A stretch of DNA of 64,000 bases, taken from NCBI GenBank assembly GCA_030220185.1, contig JASPKZ010009682.1, forward strand, positions 1-64,000, in the 5' to 3' direction. Source of the DNA: Diploptera punctata (Eukaryota; Arthropoda; Insecta; Blattodea; Blaberidae). The notes under the pieces are model-generated. The model searched no databases. It saw only the letters and a list, made by a program, of their open reading frames with translations, and was not told where the DNA came from. Numbering within the stretch: position 1 is the stretch's first letter; the number at the start of each line of letters is the position of its first letter. Of this stretch, positions 10,544 through 20,711 are shown in pieces. Made by a program: the position numbers and the translations under genes.

Positions 10544-11865
10544 CGAGGGCGGATCGGAAAGTAATGCACAATAATTTTTTTCTGCCTTGGTATTGCAGCT
10601 AGAATGTTGAAATTTCACAGAGATATAGTTTGAAGTTTTCACTACAGATGGTATTTTTTTCTCAGGTGCACCTCTTGCGAGAGAACTTGAACTATGCAAC
10701 AAAGATGGCACGCATGCTAGAGTCGTCCACCTGTGAGGAACAGAGAAGTGTTGTTCGATTTTTGTGGGCCGAAGGGCATAAACCCAGTGAAATTCACAGG
10801 GACATGCGTGGTGTGTATGGGGATGATTGTATGGACCGTAGCAATGTCTCCAGGTGGTGCACATTCTTCCAAGAGGGACGCGTGAACCTTAGTGATTCGC
10901 CACGCTCCAGCCGGCCGACAACAGCAGCAATCCCGCAGAATGTCAGAGGCATTGAGGCGGCAATTCTAAACGACCGGCGTGTGCAACTGCGAGCCTTATC
11001 GCAGAAGTTCAACATTTCCTATGGTGCGGTGTACGATATTGTTCATGAAAATTTGAAATTCTGTAAAGTTAGTGCTCACTGGGTGCCTAATAACCTGACA
11101 GACGACCACAAGGGCCAGCGAATGATGGCAAGCTTGGACCACTTAACGCGGTACACTGCACAAGGACATGACTTTCTGGAAGGAATCGTCACAGGTGATG
11201 AGTCGTGAGCGTACCACTACACGCCCGAAACAAAGCAGGCATCAATGGAGTGGAAACATGCTGGTTCCCCAGTAAAGAAAAAATTCAAAGTGACTCAATC
11301 TGCCAGGAAAGTGCTTGTGGCAGTGTTCTGGGATATGCATGGTGTTTTATTGGTGGCATTTGCTGAAAACGGGACCACTGTGAATGCTGCAGCCTACATT
11401 AAAACTTTGGTGAAGTTGCGTCGTGCCATTCGTGACAAACGTCACAACATTAACGTTAAACTTCTTCATGACAATGCTCGCCCCCATGTTGCTGCTGTCG
11501 TTCGTCAGAAAATCGCCGAATTCGGTTGGGAGGTGCTCCAGCATCCACCATACAGTCCGGATCTTGCACCATCGGGCTTTCATCTGTTTGGTCCCATGAA
11601 GAAATTCCTGGCCGGCAAACGCTTTGAGACAGATGTGGAAGTGAAATCAGCAGTGCGCAGATGGCTACACTCCAACCAAACGGACTTCTACGAACAGGGC
11701 ATATTGAAACTGGTAACATGATGGGAGAAATGTGTTGAGAAAGTTGGTGACTATGTCAAAAAGTAGGTAAAAGATGTAAGTTCATTTGTGATTATTTTCC
11801 TTTTTTTTTACTATTAAACTTTTTAAAAAAAAAATTATTGTGCATTACTTTCCGATCCGCCCTCA
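10544..11865 (+). mobile_element. Mariner DNA transposon
   Basis: Terminal inverted repeats of about 33 bp: the left end starts CGAGGGCGGATCGGAAAG and the right end is its complement with one outer mismatch. TA flanks both ends (10542-10543, 11866-11867). It encodes one transposase relic. Length about 1.3 kb is normal for mariners. Confidence 0.97.
10705..11766 (+). pseudogene. Mariner transposase, inactivated
   Basis: One continuous frame encodes an N-terminal helix-turn-helix region (EEQRSVVRFLWAEGHKPSE..IHRDM) and the DDE domain. The first catalytic Asp is in TGDES (11197-11199) and the second in LLHDNARPH (11470-11472). The third position, 34 residues on, is Gly in LAPSGFHLF (11575-11577) where mariners have Asp. 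TGA stops interrupt it at 11206-11208 (expected Trp) and 11719-11721. The protein would end GDYVKK at 11766. It cannot make active transposase. Confidence 0.95.
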
Positions 11866-12055
11866 TAGTTTATGTTTTCTTAAACATGGGAACTGCAGTT
11901 TTCAAAAGGAAACATCCCCTCCATTTTGAACCGACATTATGACTGCTGGACTTTCGTTGGAATTTCTATATTTTGCATAGAGAATATAAAAATGTTTTTT
12001 AAAAATACATTGCATATATTAATGATATATATATATATTTTTTTTTTTACTTCAG

Positions 12056-12170
12056 ATTCCAGTGATGCTCTACAGAATAGTGATGTATTGATGCAGGCTG
12101 TGGCACTTCTTGTTTCAAGACCACAAACTAGAAGTCGATTTGAGATTCCTGTACACACTGATATTCATAG
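12056..12170 (+). CDS. UGGT: UGGT exon
   Basis: Acceptor ..TTTTTACTTCAG ends at 12055; donor GTAAAA is at 12171. It encodes SSDALQNSDVLMQAVALL and continues to FEIPVHTDIH, ending in phase 2 (AG|). The following exon begins with T to give Ser and continues VVKLPPHN. The segment links the last thioredoxin-like domain to the beta-sandwich region. Assignment rests on correct phase on both sides and position in a collinear UGGT exon series. Confidence 0.85.
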
Positions 12171-12469
12171 GTAAAATTTTCTAAATTACTGAAATTATAT
12201 AAATTTATGTTTACCAAATAAGTTGGCTCATATAGTTGCAATTTATTGTATTGGGAGGTTCCAAGTATAATATCCCAATGCCAACTAATCTGACTGGGCT
12301 TTGTATGGTTTTCTTCTGTTTTTAAGTAAAATGCTAGATTAGAATTTCAATACCACATACTATTCTGCTATTAATAATAATCTTTTTATGCCTGGGTAAG
12401 TTGAAATAGAAGGGCATCAATTTAATAATTAATAAAAAATTAGTTTTATCTCACCTTACAATCTTCAAG

Positions 12470-12560
12470 CACGGTAGGAGGTTGAGCATCAACATGTAAA
12501 GCTGAAGGTCTGGGGTTTAAATCTTATTTGAGGCAGATATTTTTCTCATTAGCATTGCTT
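12470..12560 (+). repeat. tRNA-like repeat fragment
   Basis: TAGGAGGTTGAGCATCAACA and CTGGGGTTTAAATCTTATTT resemble box A and box B of the SINE-7 group; degenerate. Confidence 0.5.
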
Positions 12561-12597
12561 ACTGTGCATATCTGTGTATAAAAATTTACATATTACA

Positions 12598-12912
12598 TCC
12601 ATAGTAATTCTGCCCGAAGGCATGTCCTTCACTGCAATCATAGCATTTTCATGTTATGCTTGCAGCTTTACTAGGGAATTTGAGGTGTGGTAGCTTCCCG
12701 TTGCTTTCCACACCGGTGAAGGATGATCATGATGATGATGGCCATATGATTTCGGGGACCATTTGAGCCTTAAAGTTTTCCTGACATTTGTCTTACAGGT
12801 GAGGAAAAACCCCGATAAAAACTTCACCGAGAAAAACTGCCCCGACCGGGGATCGAACCCGGGCCCGCTGCGTGACAAGGCAGCACGCTACCTCGAGACC
12901 ACAGCGGTGGAC
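12598..12912 (-). repeat. tRNA-derived SINE-2
   Basis: tRNA-like head at 12843-12910 on the - strand (box B GGGTTCGATCCC). TACATATTACA is duplicated at 12587-12597 and 12913-12923. Confidence 0.9.
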
Positions 12913-13159
12913 TACATATTACAAACAAACAAAAAATATAATTTATTAAACTTAATGTTGGTTGAATTTGCACAACACAATGAGCATACACAGCCTGCTG
13001 GTATATATACAAAAATCATAGATGTGATATGAGCAAAGATACACGAGTATCTCAAATTAAAATTGAAATATATTTGCATGTATTTACTCTGCACTTTTCA
13101 TAATTCTTATTTCCTATCCAGGAGATAGGGTGTAAGTGTCACTTTATGGATCACATTAT

Positions 13160-13445
13160 GTAGGATGGTTGGCCTTGGTGGACTAGTGTTTATGTTTCTT
13201 GCCTCTGGTCCTGAGAGTCACAGATTTAAACCCAACCAGGTTCAATGTATTTATTAGAATGGATAAATGAAAGTAGGAAGTCCTCCAGGAGAGACTTAAG
13301 CCTTGGTTCCCGAGTCTGAAGATTTACAGGCTCATAAAAGAATTGTAAGCCTGAACTAAAAGGCCTCTGTGTTAAATTTACTGACCTTCATCCTAGTAAA
13401 ATCTTAGTTGCCTACTGTTGTCTTATTGGGCTAGTATATGACCGC
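13160..13445 (+). repeat. tRNA-derived SINE-5
   Basis: Head TGGTGGACTAGTGTTTATG; body AGTCCTCCAGGAGAGACTTA, CCGAGTCTGAAGATTT. A better copy lies at 26.87 kb. Confidence 0.75.
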
Positions 13446-13496
13446 ATACCATATGACTTCTCTGTGGAAATAAGCATAACTAATCAAGTTTTTCTG

Positions 13497-13727
13497 ACGT
13501 TAATATTATTCGTTTTTAAACATCTTAATGATGGACAAATTATATTTGAAAAGAAAAATATACGCCTAGACTGGGGTTTGAACCCAGGACCTTTGACTCT
13601 CTATGTCAATGCTCTTCCAAGTGAGCTACCGAGCCTCAGTAGCTCACTTGGAAGAGCATTGACATAGAGAGTCAAAGGTCCTGGGTTCAAAACCAGTCTA
13701 GGCGTATATTTTTCTTTCAAATATAAA
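13497..13727. repeat. SINE-1 inverted dimer
   Basis: A - strand tail and tRNA module meet their inverted copy at about 13632 with almost no spacer. The anticodon-loop region is ATAGAGA between TTGAC and GTCAA. The outer sequence is TTAATATTATTCGTTTTTAA. Confidence 0.85.
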
Positions 13728-13805
13728 TCTGTAATCATCTTACCTCAATTTAATGTTGATTTGTTCTCGAACATGTTTCGATATAATCTTCTGTATCATC
13801 TCCTA
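13728..13805 (-). mobile_element. PLE terminal fragment
   Basis: ATCTTACCTCAATTTAATG and GAACATGTTTCGATATAATC match the terminus at 16.2 kb. It is cut off after AGAAGAUGAU.. and has no partner arm. Confidence 0.7.
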
Positions 13806-13989
13806 ACAAAGAATAGGCTAAGGCCCAACATTGGGCTCTTATGCCATTGTAGATGTAGATTATGTAGGATGATATATAACCAAGTTGTGAAAAGAGTTCA
13901 TCCTTGAAGAATTTCCCTACTCTTAACTATCTAACTCATGACACAATTGAACTCAGAGCTTCATTGCTGCACAGATGTAAATCTCCATA

Positions 13990-14922
13990 TATACAGGATA
14001 TAACAGGACCTCACCGACAAAATGATAGGGATGATAGACCATGCAGAGAGGATCATTTTTTGTGAAGGAACATATAGTTACAAACACGTTGTTTATGAGT
14101 TATGCGCAGATGAAAGTGTTCACTCTTAAGGGTTGGAATTAAATACAAACAATTGTACAGGTATCATTTTATTGGAAAAGACATGTTTTTACAACAAGTG
14201 TTCAAACAATAAGTGTTTCGACGACGTCAAAAAGAATCCTGCCATACTCGGCCGTGCTGGCCGATCATTGCTGCGATGATATCATACATGCAGTGAGGCA
14301 CATGGTCGACAGTTTGAACACTTATTGTAAAAACATGCGTTTTTCAATAAAATGATACGTGTACAATTGTTTGTATTCAATTTCGACCCTTATAGGTGAA
14401 CACCTTCATCTGTTTATCTGCGCATAACTCCTAAATGACGTTTTTTGCGACTATATGTTCCTTCACAAAAAATTATCCCCTTTGCATGGCCTATCATCTC
14501 TATCATTTTGTTGGGCTAGACCAGTGTTGACCTATGGTAGTGAAGCATGGACACTAAGAAAACAACATGAAAGCAGAATAACGGCTTGTGAAATGAGATT
14601 CATGCGCAGAACAGCGGATTACACCAGATGGGATCGGAAAAGGAACACCGATATCTTAAAAGAATTGAAGACTACGCCAATTTTGGAATATATTAAACAG
14701 TACACAATTGGAAACACCATCTTGAAAGAATGAGTTCAAATCGGATCCCCAAAGCTGTTTATAATTATATACCAAGAGGACGAAGATCACTGGGCCGTCC
14801 TATGAAAAGCTGGAGGGAAAATTTTCTATAGGATCGTAACAGGCCTTGGCCTAATACTTGGAAGGAGGAAGAAGAAGAAGAAGAAGAAGAAGAAGAAGGT
14901 CCTGTTACACCCTGTATATATA
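13990..14922. mobile_element. MITE with long inverted arms, interrupted by a LINE
   Basis: Left arm 14010-14215 and right arm 14300-14515 are imperfect complements (for example AAATGATAGGGATGATAG and CTATCATCTCTATCATTTTG). The outer ends ACAGGATATAACAGGACCT (13996) and AGGTCCTGTTACACCCTGT (14897) are also complementary. A LINE 3' end occupies 14517-14896. Superfamily not assigned. Confidence 0.75.
14517..14896 (+). mobile_element. 5'-truncated LINE 3' end with (GAA)n tail
   Basis: Encodes VLTYGSEAWTLRKQH, EMRFMRRTADYTRWD and, after a frameshift, a HLERM..GRRSLGRPMKSW-type C-terminus. The tail is (GAAGAA)n. Its last 60 bp (TTTTCTATAGGATCGTAACA..) recur at 14.97, 32.7 and 45.5 kb. Confidence 0.88.
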
Positions 14923-14959
14923 TATTCTGAGGTAATATTTTCCAAGCATTCCTTGTACT

Positions 14960-15137
14960 TATTCTTCTTTCTTCTTCTTCCTTCCAAGTATTAGCCAAGG
15001 CCTGTTATGATCCTATAGAAAATTTTCCCTCCAGCGTTTCATAGGACGGCCCAGAGATCTTCGTCCTCTTGGTATATAATTATAAACAGCTTTGGGGATC
15101 CGATTTGAACTCATTCTTTCAAGATGGTGTTTCGAAT
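14960..15137 (-). mobile_element. LINE 3' end, inverted relative to 14.5 kb copy
   Basis: The (CTT)n tail, then CCTTCCAAGTATTAGCC, TTCATAGGACGGCCCAG and TCGTCCTCTTGGTATATAAT on the - strand match the neighbouring LINE. Confidence 0.85.
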
Positions 15138-15149
15138 TTAGTTGGTACT

Positions 15150-15327
15150 AAGTTATGTAGATAGGAAATAACACTATGAGGTTTTTTAATATTGTTTATT
15201 TTTTTCCTTTCACTCATACTTCATAGCTCCTCACAGACCTAGGTTTCTTCACAAATGATGTGACGAAACCTAGGTCTGCGAGGAGTTATGAAGTATGAGG
15301 TGAGTGAAAGGAAAAAAATAAACAATA
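15150..15327 (-). mobile_element. PLE palindrome (no RT/EN)
   Basis: Outer end ATGTAGATAGGAAATAACAC on the left; arms with ACTTCATA..CTCCTC and GACCTAGGTTTC meet at about 15258. GAAA, stem III ACCUAGGU and C are present but CUGANGA is lost at the centre. TTAGTTGGTA(C/T)T flanks it at 15138-15149 and 15328-15339. Confidence 0.88.
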
Positions 15328-15717
15328 TTAGTTGGTATTGCTTAATACATTCCAATATATTGTACTTATTCATCTCCTTCAAATCATGGTTAATGTTATT
15401 CTCTCACATCATTCTTTGCCTACCTACTGGGTGCATTGCACTATAATCCATCTTACTCATAACAATCCATCGTGTCATCATCAGAATTTCAACTTCTCAA
15501 CAAATTTCTTTTGAGCCACAGTTCCTCATTTTTTGAATTTTCTCTATTTTCACTTGATCCAGCCGTCTGATCATGGATCTTCCCAGGTTTCTTCTGCCAT
15601 TCATTTGCATCTCTACAGCTTCCCCTCCTTAATCCTTTACCCATAACATTTATTATACTAATTTCAAAACATTAAATCCTGAATATTTATTATTAATTTT
15701 TATAATTATTTTATTAA

Positions 15718-15907
15718 TTTATATATTAAATTTGGGAATTTTTAACATTATGAGGTTCAATTAATAATAATTAAATGAATCGTGATTTTTTCACGAGTCG
15801 TGAAAACAGCTGACGATGACGACAAAGTGTCGCTGATACTGCAGTGCTGTGTTTAAAGAAACATAGATGTATGAGGTAAGAAAAAATCACAATTCATTTA
15901 ATATTAA
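15718..15907. mobile_element. PLE palindrome
   Basis: Ends AACATTATGAGGTTCAATTA and GTATGAGGTAAGAAAAAATC. One CUGACGA (15811-15817) with ACTGCAGT as stem III but G at the cleavage position. TTATTTTATTAA is duplicated at 15706-15717 and 15908-15919 (12 bp). Confidence 0.88.
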
Positions 15908-16210
15908 TTATTTTATTAACTAGTTTATTTCATGATTTCAGTCAAGGAATCTGAATAGATTTCATATGAAACAAATTTAATGACAATCCTTAATTGAATG
16001 AATTATTAGGATATATTAATGTGTGTATAGTGTGGGTGTATTGTGTAAGGGATGATGGTGAAGAAAGAGAGAAGGTGAAACCAAGTGTAAACACATAGCA
16101 TACTCTTACTGATAGTATAAAGGAATTTGCTAACTTTAATATTCCCCTTCAACAGGCAAATTCCTATTAATAGGAGGACCTGTTGTGCTAGGTCAGGCAG
16201 TAGCATCTAT

Positions 16211-16406
16211 TCAAGTTTTTTGAGTCTGGAAATATCTTACCTCAATTTAATGTTGATTTGTTCTCGAACAAGCTGAAGATGATATAGAAGATTATATCGA
16301 AACATGTTCGAGAACAAATCAACATTAAATTGAGGTAAGATATTTCCAGACTCAAAAAAACTTGATTAAAAGAACCTAAAAATATTACTTCTGAAAATAA
16401 ACCATT
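16211..16406 (+). mobile_element. PLE palindrome with one hammerhead
   Basis: Arms TGAGTCTGGAAATATCTTAC and complement; 3' end AAGAACCTAAAAATATTACT. AGTAGCATCTAT is duplicated at 16199-16210 and 16407-16418. The left ribozyme has been deleted, leaving a single copy at the centre. Confidence 0.9.
16260..16315 (+). ncRNA. Hammerhead-ribozyme motif
   Basis: CUGAAGA (16273-16279), U, stem II GAUAUA-gaagat-UAUAUC (perfect 6 bp), GAAA (16299-16302), stem III ACAUGU, U at the cleavage position. GUUCUCG upstream and CGAGAAC downstream can pair as a distal stem I, separated by AACAAG. Confidence 0.7.
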
Positions 16407-16479
16407 AGTAGCATCTATGTTTCCAGACAGTGGGTCTGGATTCAATATCCAACAGGTTTCAATATTTTAATTGTAAAAT

Positions 16480-17060
16480 TTTGTATCTCAAAACTTTTTG
16501 AATGAGAATCTATGAGACTGGAATAAGCCACATGGGCTTAATTCGCGATTGTTGATGATGATCTATCTCAAAATTATAAACTTTTCAAACTCAGTACTAG
16601 GAGAGGCATTTTTGTACAATTATGAATTGCTAGGGCCGGTGCCTACCCAGCATTGTGAGGGATTTGGGTAGTTACAATAAGTAGTGGTTCCAGGTTGAGG
16701 GACCCGACATGTTGACCACATGTCACTCTTACACTGGCTGGATGTGTTTAACACATGTGAATGTGAGGTAAGCAGCTGGCTGGTAGGCCAAGGGCCTTCT
16801 AGTTCTGTCACACTGTGGAGTTTAGCTTTTTAGTTTAGGATATGCAGTAGATACCTGAATTAAATTTTAAAACCCTTCACAGTACATATGTTGAGAAGGC
16901 ATATGGTTCTGTTGATAATGATTCTTCTGCTATATGCAGACATTAAGCCAGATGGGCATATTGGTGCTTTTGACAGAATAAGGTTAAGTGTCAATAGCAG
17001 GTTCCACCTTTTCCCTTCTCCTTGTCATCATCCTTTAAATAACCGCTTAAACATAAACTT
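16480..17060 (+). repeat. SINE fragments (SINE-4 body and the 5.0-kb family)
   Basis: 16615-16812 matches the SINE-4 body (GCCTACCCAGCATTGTGAGG, TCACTCTTACACTGGC). About 16840-17050 matches the body of the 5.0-kb SINE (ACAGTACATATG, GACATTAAGCCAGATGGG). It ends roughly 130 bp before the UGGT exon acceptor. Confidence 0.65.
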
Positions 17061-17186
17061 GTTATATCTTTTTTTAAAATGTATAATGAAATTGAAATTT
17101 TTACCTCTTTGTTCAAGGGCTCTAGCCTTGTCTTCTTCATCCATTGTGTTGCATGTACTTTAATGAGATATATGTATTGGTTACAG

Positions 17187-17371
17187 TGTTGTCAAACTGC
17201 CTCCACACAATGCATCAGAACCAGCATTTGATCTTGCTGTTATCGTGGATCCAGTTTCACGAGGAGCTCAGAGAGTTGGACCAATTTTATCAGTATTACA
17301 AGAAGTTCTCAATTGTCACATTAAAGTTTATCTAAATTGTGTGGAAAAGAACAGTGACATGCCTCTCAAAG
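17187..17371 (+). CDS. UGGT: UGGT exon (LAVIVDPVSRGAQR segment)
   Basis: Acceptor GGTTACAG ends at 17186 and the donor GTAATA follows 17371. The product contains FDLAVIVDPVSRGAQRV and KVYLNCVEKNSDMPLK, the conserved UGGT stretch just before the beta-sandwich domain. By the GT-AG rule it ends in phase 1 (AAA G|). The next exon at 19204 joins in frame only if one T is added there, see that entry. Confidence 0.93.
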
Positions 17372-17584
17372 GTAATATTACAGTAATTACTCTTTTGACA
17401 GAAAAAATATTATCTTTCAGTCTTGATGTTTTTTTTATTCTTCTCTATTATCTTATAATATCACCTGTAACTGCAGAAACCCATAGGGTCACATTTTAGT
17501 GTTATATTGCATACCAAAAACTTTTGAGGTTGTCTAAGATAGAATTATGGATAACAAATAATTTGTTAGTCCACTTATATCCAA

Positions 17585-17682
17585 TATAAGATTGCAGTGC
17601 TTGGGTAGTTCAGTTGGTAGAGCATTCGCATAGAAAGTGAAAGGTCCTGGATTTAAATGCTGGTCTGAGCATATATTTTTCT
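17585..17682 (+). repeat. SINE-1 unit split by a PLE
   Basis: tRNA-like module GTAGTTCAGTTGGTAGAGC .. GGTCTGAGC. The tail is interrupted at ATATATTTTTCT and resumes at 18927 (TTCAAATATAATTTATCC). Confidence 0.85.
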
Positions 17683-17844
17683 TAAGTTATGTAGATAGGA
17701 AATAACACTATGAGGTTCTTTAATATTGTTTATTTTTATCATTTCACTCACCTCATACTTCATAATTTATAGCAGACCCAGGGTTTCTTCACGTAATTCG
17801 TGACATTGTCAATGCTGCGTCATGTTCACAACTGACGTCCAACG

Positions 17845-18350
17845 GCCTTCTACGTAGATGATATCATAGCAATAGTAAAAGAGAAACAATTAGAAGATGC
17901 CATTAAACTGTTAAATATTCAAAATAAAACAATCAAATTTACAATGGAGATAGAAAATAATCATGAAATACCATTTTTAGACCTTAAATTGATTAGGAAA
18001 GAAAGAGAAAAAGAAATAGAATTTGGAATCTACAGAAAGAAACTCACATCGACAATTATATAAAAGCTACTGGATTTAACCATTTTTCACACAAACAGGC
18101 AGTATTAATAGTTTAACACACAGACTTGTGAATGTCCCCATGAGCAAAGAAAATTACAATAAAGAGAAAGAACACATCATACAAATTGCTAAGGATAATG
18201 GTTTTCACAAGAAAATGATACACAAGAAAATAAATAAATTCAAAGAACAAAAAGTCATCAATGAAAGTACTCTTCAGACAGATAAAAATATAGGCAAAAA
18301 ATTCAAGAAGTTCACATACACATCCTTTCGTATTTGACAAGTTTCAAAAA
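17845..18350 (+). pseudogene. PLE reverse transcriptase, C-terminal fragment
   Basis: Encodes FYVDDIIAIVKE (catalytic YVDD box), NHEIPFLDLKLI (the PLE/TERT-like IPFLDL block), FGIYRK, then after frameshifts RLVNVPMSKENYNKEKEH and QIAKDNGF. In PLEs this region lies between RT core and the GIY-YIG domain. Several indels and stops make it non-functional. Confidence 0.9.
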
Positions 18351-18439
18351 ATTTTCAACAAATTCAAATTAAATTAGCACCGAAAAAATGATTACAGCTT
18401 AGGTAATTTAATAAAAACCAACAAAATGAAAAAATTGAA

Positions 18440-18800
18440 GACTGCAAAAAATCGGGAATTTATCAAATTAATTGTAAAGATTGTGAAAAGATATACATAG
18501 GAAAAACAAAAAGGAATCTAAATACAAGATTAAAAGAACACCTCAGAAATGTTAAAAATGGAGAAACCGAAAAATCTGCAATAGCTGCACATGCCTGGTC
18601 AGAAAAACATAGAATAGAAACCAAAACAAATTACTTAAACAATTGGAAAAACCGAAGGAACTCACAATTTGGGAAAAATTTACATATGCAAGAATGAAAA
18701 TACAACTATGAATTTTGAAATACACGGTTATAAAGAAAGAGGCCTGATTTGGAAATTCTTCGGTCGGCCACCAGATGGCGCGGAGGTCAGTCTGGCAGGA
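18440..18800 (+). pseudogene. PLE GIY-YIG endonuclease, degraded
   Basis: GIYQINCKDCEKIYIGKT (18455 onward) has both GIY and YIG elements; next come TKRNLNTRLKEHLRN and SAIAAHAWSEKHRIE. The downstream part runs into the inverted terminus with frameshifts. It is diagnostic of Penelope-type elements that carry an endonuclease. Confidence 0.93.
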
Positions 18801-18910
18801 TAGAAGGCCGTTGGACGTCAGTTGTGAACATGACGCAGCATTGACAATGTCACGAATTACGTGAAGAAACCCTGGGTCTGCTATAAATTATGAAGTATGA
18901 GGTGAGTGAA
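18785..18910 (+). ncRNA. Eroded hammerhead motif at PLE 3' terminus
   Basis: AGCA / UGCU stem I, UUGACAA in place of CUGANGA, stem II UCACG-AAUUA-CGUGA, GAAA, stem III ACCCUGGGU, C. Two core substitutions (C3 to U, G8 to A) should disable it. The mirror copy is at about 17795-17830 (- strand). Confidence 0.55.
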
Positions 18911-19203
18911 ATGATAAAAATAAACAATATATTTTTCTCTTCAAATATAATTTATCCAATATGGAATTCGAGTTTCATAACCAAATACACTAAACTAAAA
19001 ATGCATAGTAGCAATATTAAATAAATTTTTTAAATGCTTGTCAAACTTGATATACCAGTAAAATCATTGAAACAAATTGCAAGTATTTATGAATAAATAC
19101 TTGCTGTAAAATTCAATTAGATTCTTATCTTAGACTCTCAGAGTAGGCATTATTCTTGTTGAATCATTAGATAAGACATTGTTCTAGTTTTTGTGTGTTT
19201 CAG

Positions 19204-19413
19204 TTTTTATCGATTTGTTTTGGAGCCTGAAATTCATTTCACATCAGATGGGAGACAGACGAGTGGTCCCATGGCCAGGTTTGCCAACATGCCAACATCT
19301 CCACTACTTACACAGAACATGCAAGTACCTGAGAACTGGCTGGTAGAGTCAGTTCGTAGTCCATATGATCTCGATAATATTAGACTAGAAGATGTGGACA
19401 GTGTTGTACACAG
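19204..19413 (+). CDS. UGGT: UGGT exon (FYRFVLEPE segment), possible 1-nt deletion
   Basis: Acceptor GTGTTTCAG ends at 19203 and donor GTAACT starts at 19414. It encodes FYRFVLEPEIHFTSDG, SPLLTQNMQVPENWLVES and YDLDNIRLEDVDSVV, all strongly UGGT-like. The exon starts with five T residues; joining the upstream phase-1 end in frame requires six. A single T lost from the homopolymer, by sequencing error or real mutation, would explain this. It ends in phase 2 and joins the exon at 22116 correctly (AG|T, Ser). Confidence 0.92.
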
Positions 19414-19642
19414 GTAACTAAAAATTCTAAAAAAATTATCTTAATATCTTACACCAAGAAGATAGTATTTCCTATACATTTAATATGATGACCATCACCC
19501 TTCCCCATGTGTTAGTCTTAAAGAACTGTTACAGTCTAATGAAAGGCTTGTGTTCTCAGGACATCTCTTCCTTGGATGACTCGAGGATCTCATAACATGT
19601 GATAAATCAAATGTTTTCTAACTCTCTTCATATTAATCTTCA

Positions 19643-19688
19643 AAGTAGATCGCGATTTCGGGTTCATGGCAAACTCATCCTCAGTACT
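19643..19688 (-). ncRNA. Hammerhead-ribozyme motif, left arm
   Basis: On the - strand: AGUA, CUGAGGA (complement 19678-19684), GAAA, stem III AUCGCGAU, C, UACU. Stem II carries mismatches compared with the right-arm copy. Confidence 0.7.
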
Positions 19689-19960
19689 ATTTTGCCGACT
19701 GATGTTATGTCGATCAGAAGAACCACTTCTTCTTTTTCTTTCCTCTGTTGGTGGACCAATGAACCTCTAATAAACAAATAGATAAACAAAAGGAACTCAT
19801 AGTTTGGGAAAAAATCCACATTCAGAAAAACAAAGAAAAACTTATGAATTTTGAAATTCCTGCGAATTTTGACCTGATTCAGAGGTTTATTGGTCCACCA
19901 ACAGAGGGAAGAAGAAGAAAAAGTGGTTCTTCCGATTGACATAACATCAGTTGTCAAAAT

Positions 19961-20006
19961 AGTACTGAGGATGGGTTTGCCATGAACCCGAAATCGCGAT
20001 CTACTT
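19961..20006 (+). ncRNA. Well-conserved hammerhead-ribozyme motif
   Basis: Stem I AGUA/UACU; CUGAGGA at 19965-19971; U; stem II GGGUU/AACCC; GAAA at 19990-19993; stem III AUCGCGAU; cleavage C at 20001. All invariant core positions of a type I hammerhead are present. Stem III has at most a 2-nt loop, as in PLE and retrozyme hammerheads that are thought to act as dimers. Confidence 0.85.
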
Positions 20007-20104
20007 AGAAGATTAATATGAGGAGCGGTAGGAAACATTTGATTTTATCATAAATCAAACCTCATAGTGATTTATTCCTATAAAAGTTCAATATCTTTTA
20101 ACAT

Positions 20105-20711
20105 TAAGTTATGTAGGTAGGAAATAACACTATGAGGTTTATTTTAATTTAGTTGAGTTATATTATTTATATAATTAATATAATAATATAATTAAAATAA
20201 CCTCAAAATATAACTTCCTAAAATTAAATATTAGTTGAGTTGTTTCTTGACTCACCTCATACTTCTTTATAGAAGTTTTTTTCTAGGTTATCCCAAACTG
20301 TTTGGCTAAATTGTTGGTTAATTTTAAATGTAAAAAGTACAGTTCAATGTTTATTTTGCTTATTGTTGTATAATGTTTGATTTTTTCCAAATTAAGAGTT
20401 TTCTTTTCTAAAATTTTCTGGTGTTGGTTATTGTTGTTTTTTAACCATTTTCCGGACAAATTTTGGGGTGATATTCTTTTCTAAACATTTGTTGATGAAT
20501 TTGATATCTGCAGCTCTTTGTTTCTGAGTTCTTTTAATTTCAAATATCTTTTAATTTCCATCTTAGTTTCCAAAAATGTTCGTTAAAATGTTGGATTTTT
20601 GAAGCCGCCATCTTGTTTCAGTTGTTTATGTTATTCTTGTTTTCCTATGACCTGATAGCCAACTTTATTAAGTTATGTAGTATGAGGTGAGTCAAGAAAC
20701 AACTCAACTAA
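20105..20711 (-). mobile_element. PLE copy with 5' coding remnant
   Basis: Left outer end TAGGTAGGAAATAACACTAT; arms TTGACTCACCTCATACTTC and AGTATGAGGTGAGTCAAG. The interior is - strand, A-rich on that strand, with short coding-like fragments (KIQHFNEHFWK). ATCTTTTAACAT at 20093-20104 and 20712-20723 (12 bp) flanks it and is shared with the preceding insertion. Confidence 0.8.

Larger units (their letters stand above)
10469..11945. mobile_element. PLE fragment split by a mariner
   Basis: 10469-10543 (ATATGAGAAATGACATTATG, ATCTTACCTCATA) and 11866-11945 (TTCTTAAACATGGGAACTGC) together match one half of the palindrome at 23.7 kb. The mariner sits in the TA of the terminal CCTCATA. Confidence 0.85.
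17683..18926 (+). mobile_element. Penelope-like element with RT and GIY-YIG sequence
   Basis: Long inverted termini (about 17683-17850 and 18785-18926; for example CAACTGACGTCCAACGGCC and its complement) enclose PLE coding sequence. ATATATTTTTCT is duplicated at 17671-17682 and 18927-18938 (12 bp), placing the insertion inside a SINE-1. The outer left end is ATGTAGATAGGAAATAACAC. This is the most complete coding PLE in the window, but it is 5'-deleted and frameshifted. Confidence 0.95.
19599..20092 (+). mobile_element. PLE palindrome with endonuclease remnant
   Basis: Inverted arms (CAAATGTTTTCTAACTCTCT and complement) with EN C-terminal codons between (QRFIGPPTEGR in the + frame). 3' end CCTCATAGTGATTTATTCC. 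The flanks ATCTCATAACAT (19587) and ATCTTTTAACAT (20093) match at 10 of 12. Same subfamily as 54.6 kb. Confidence 0.85.
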
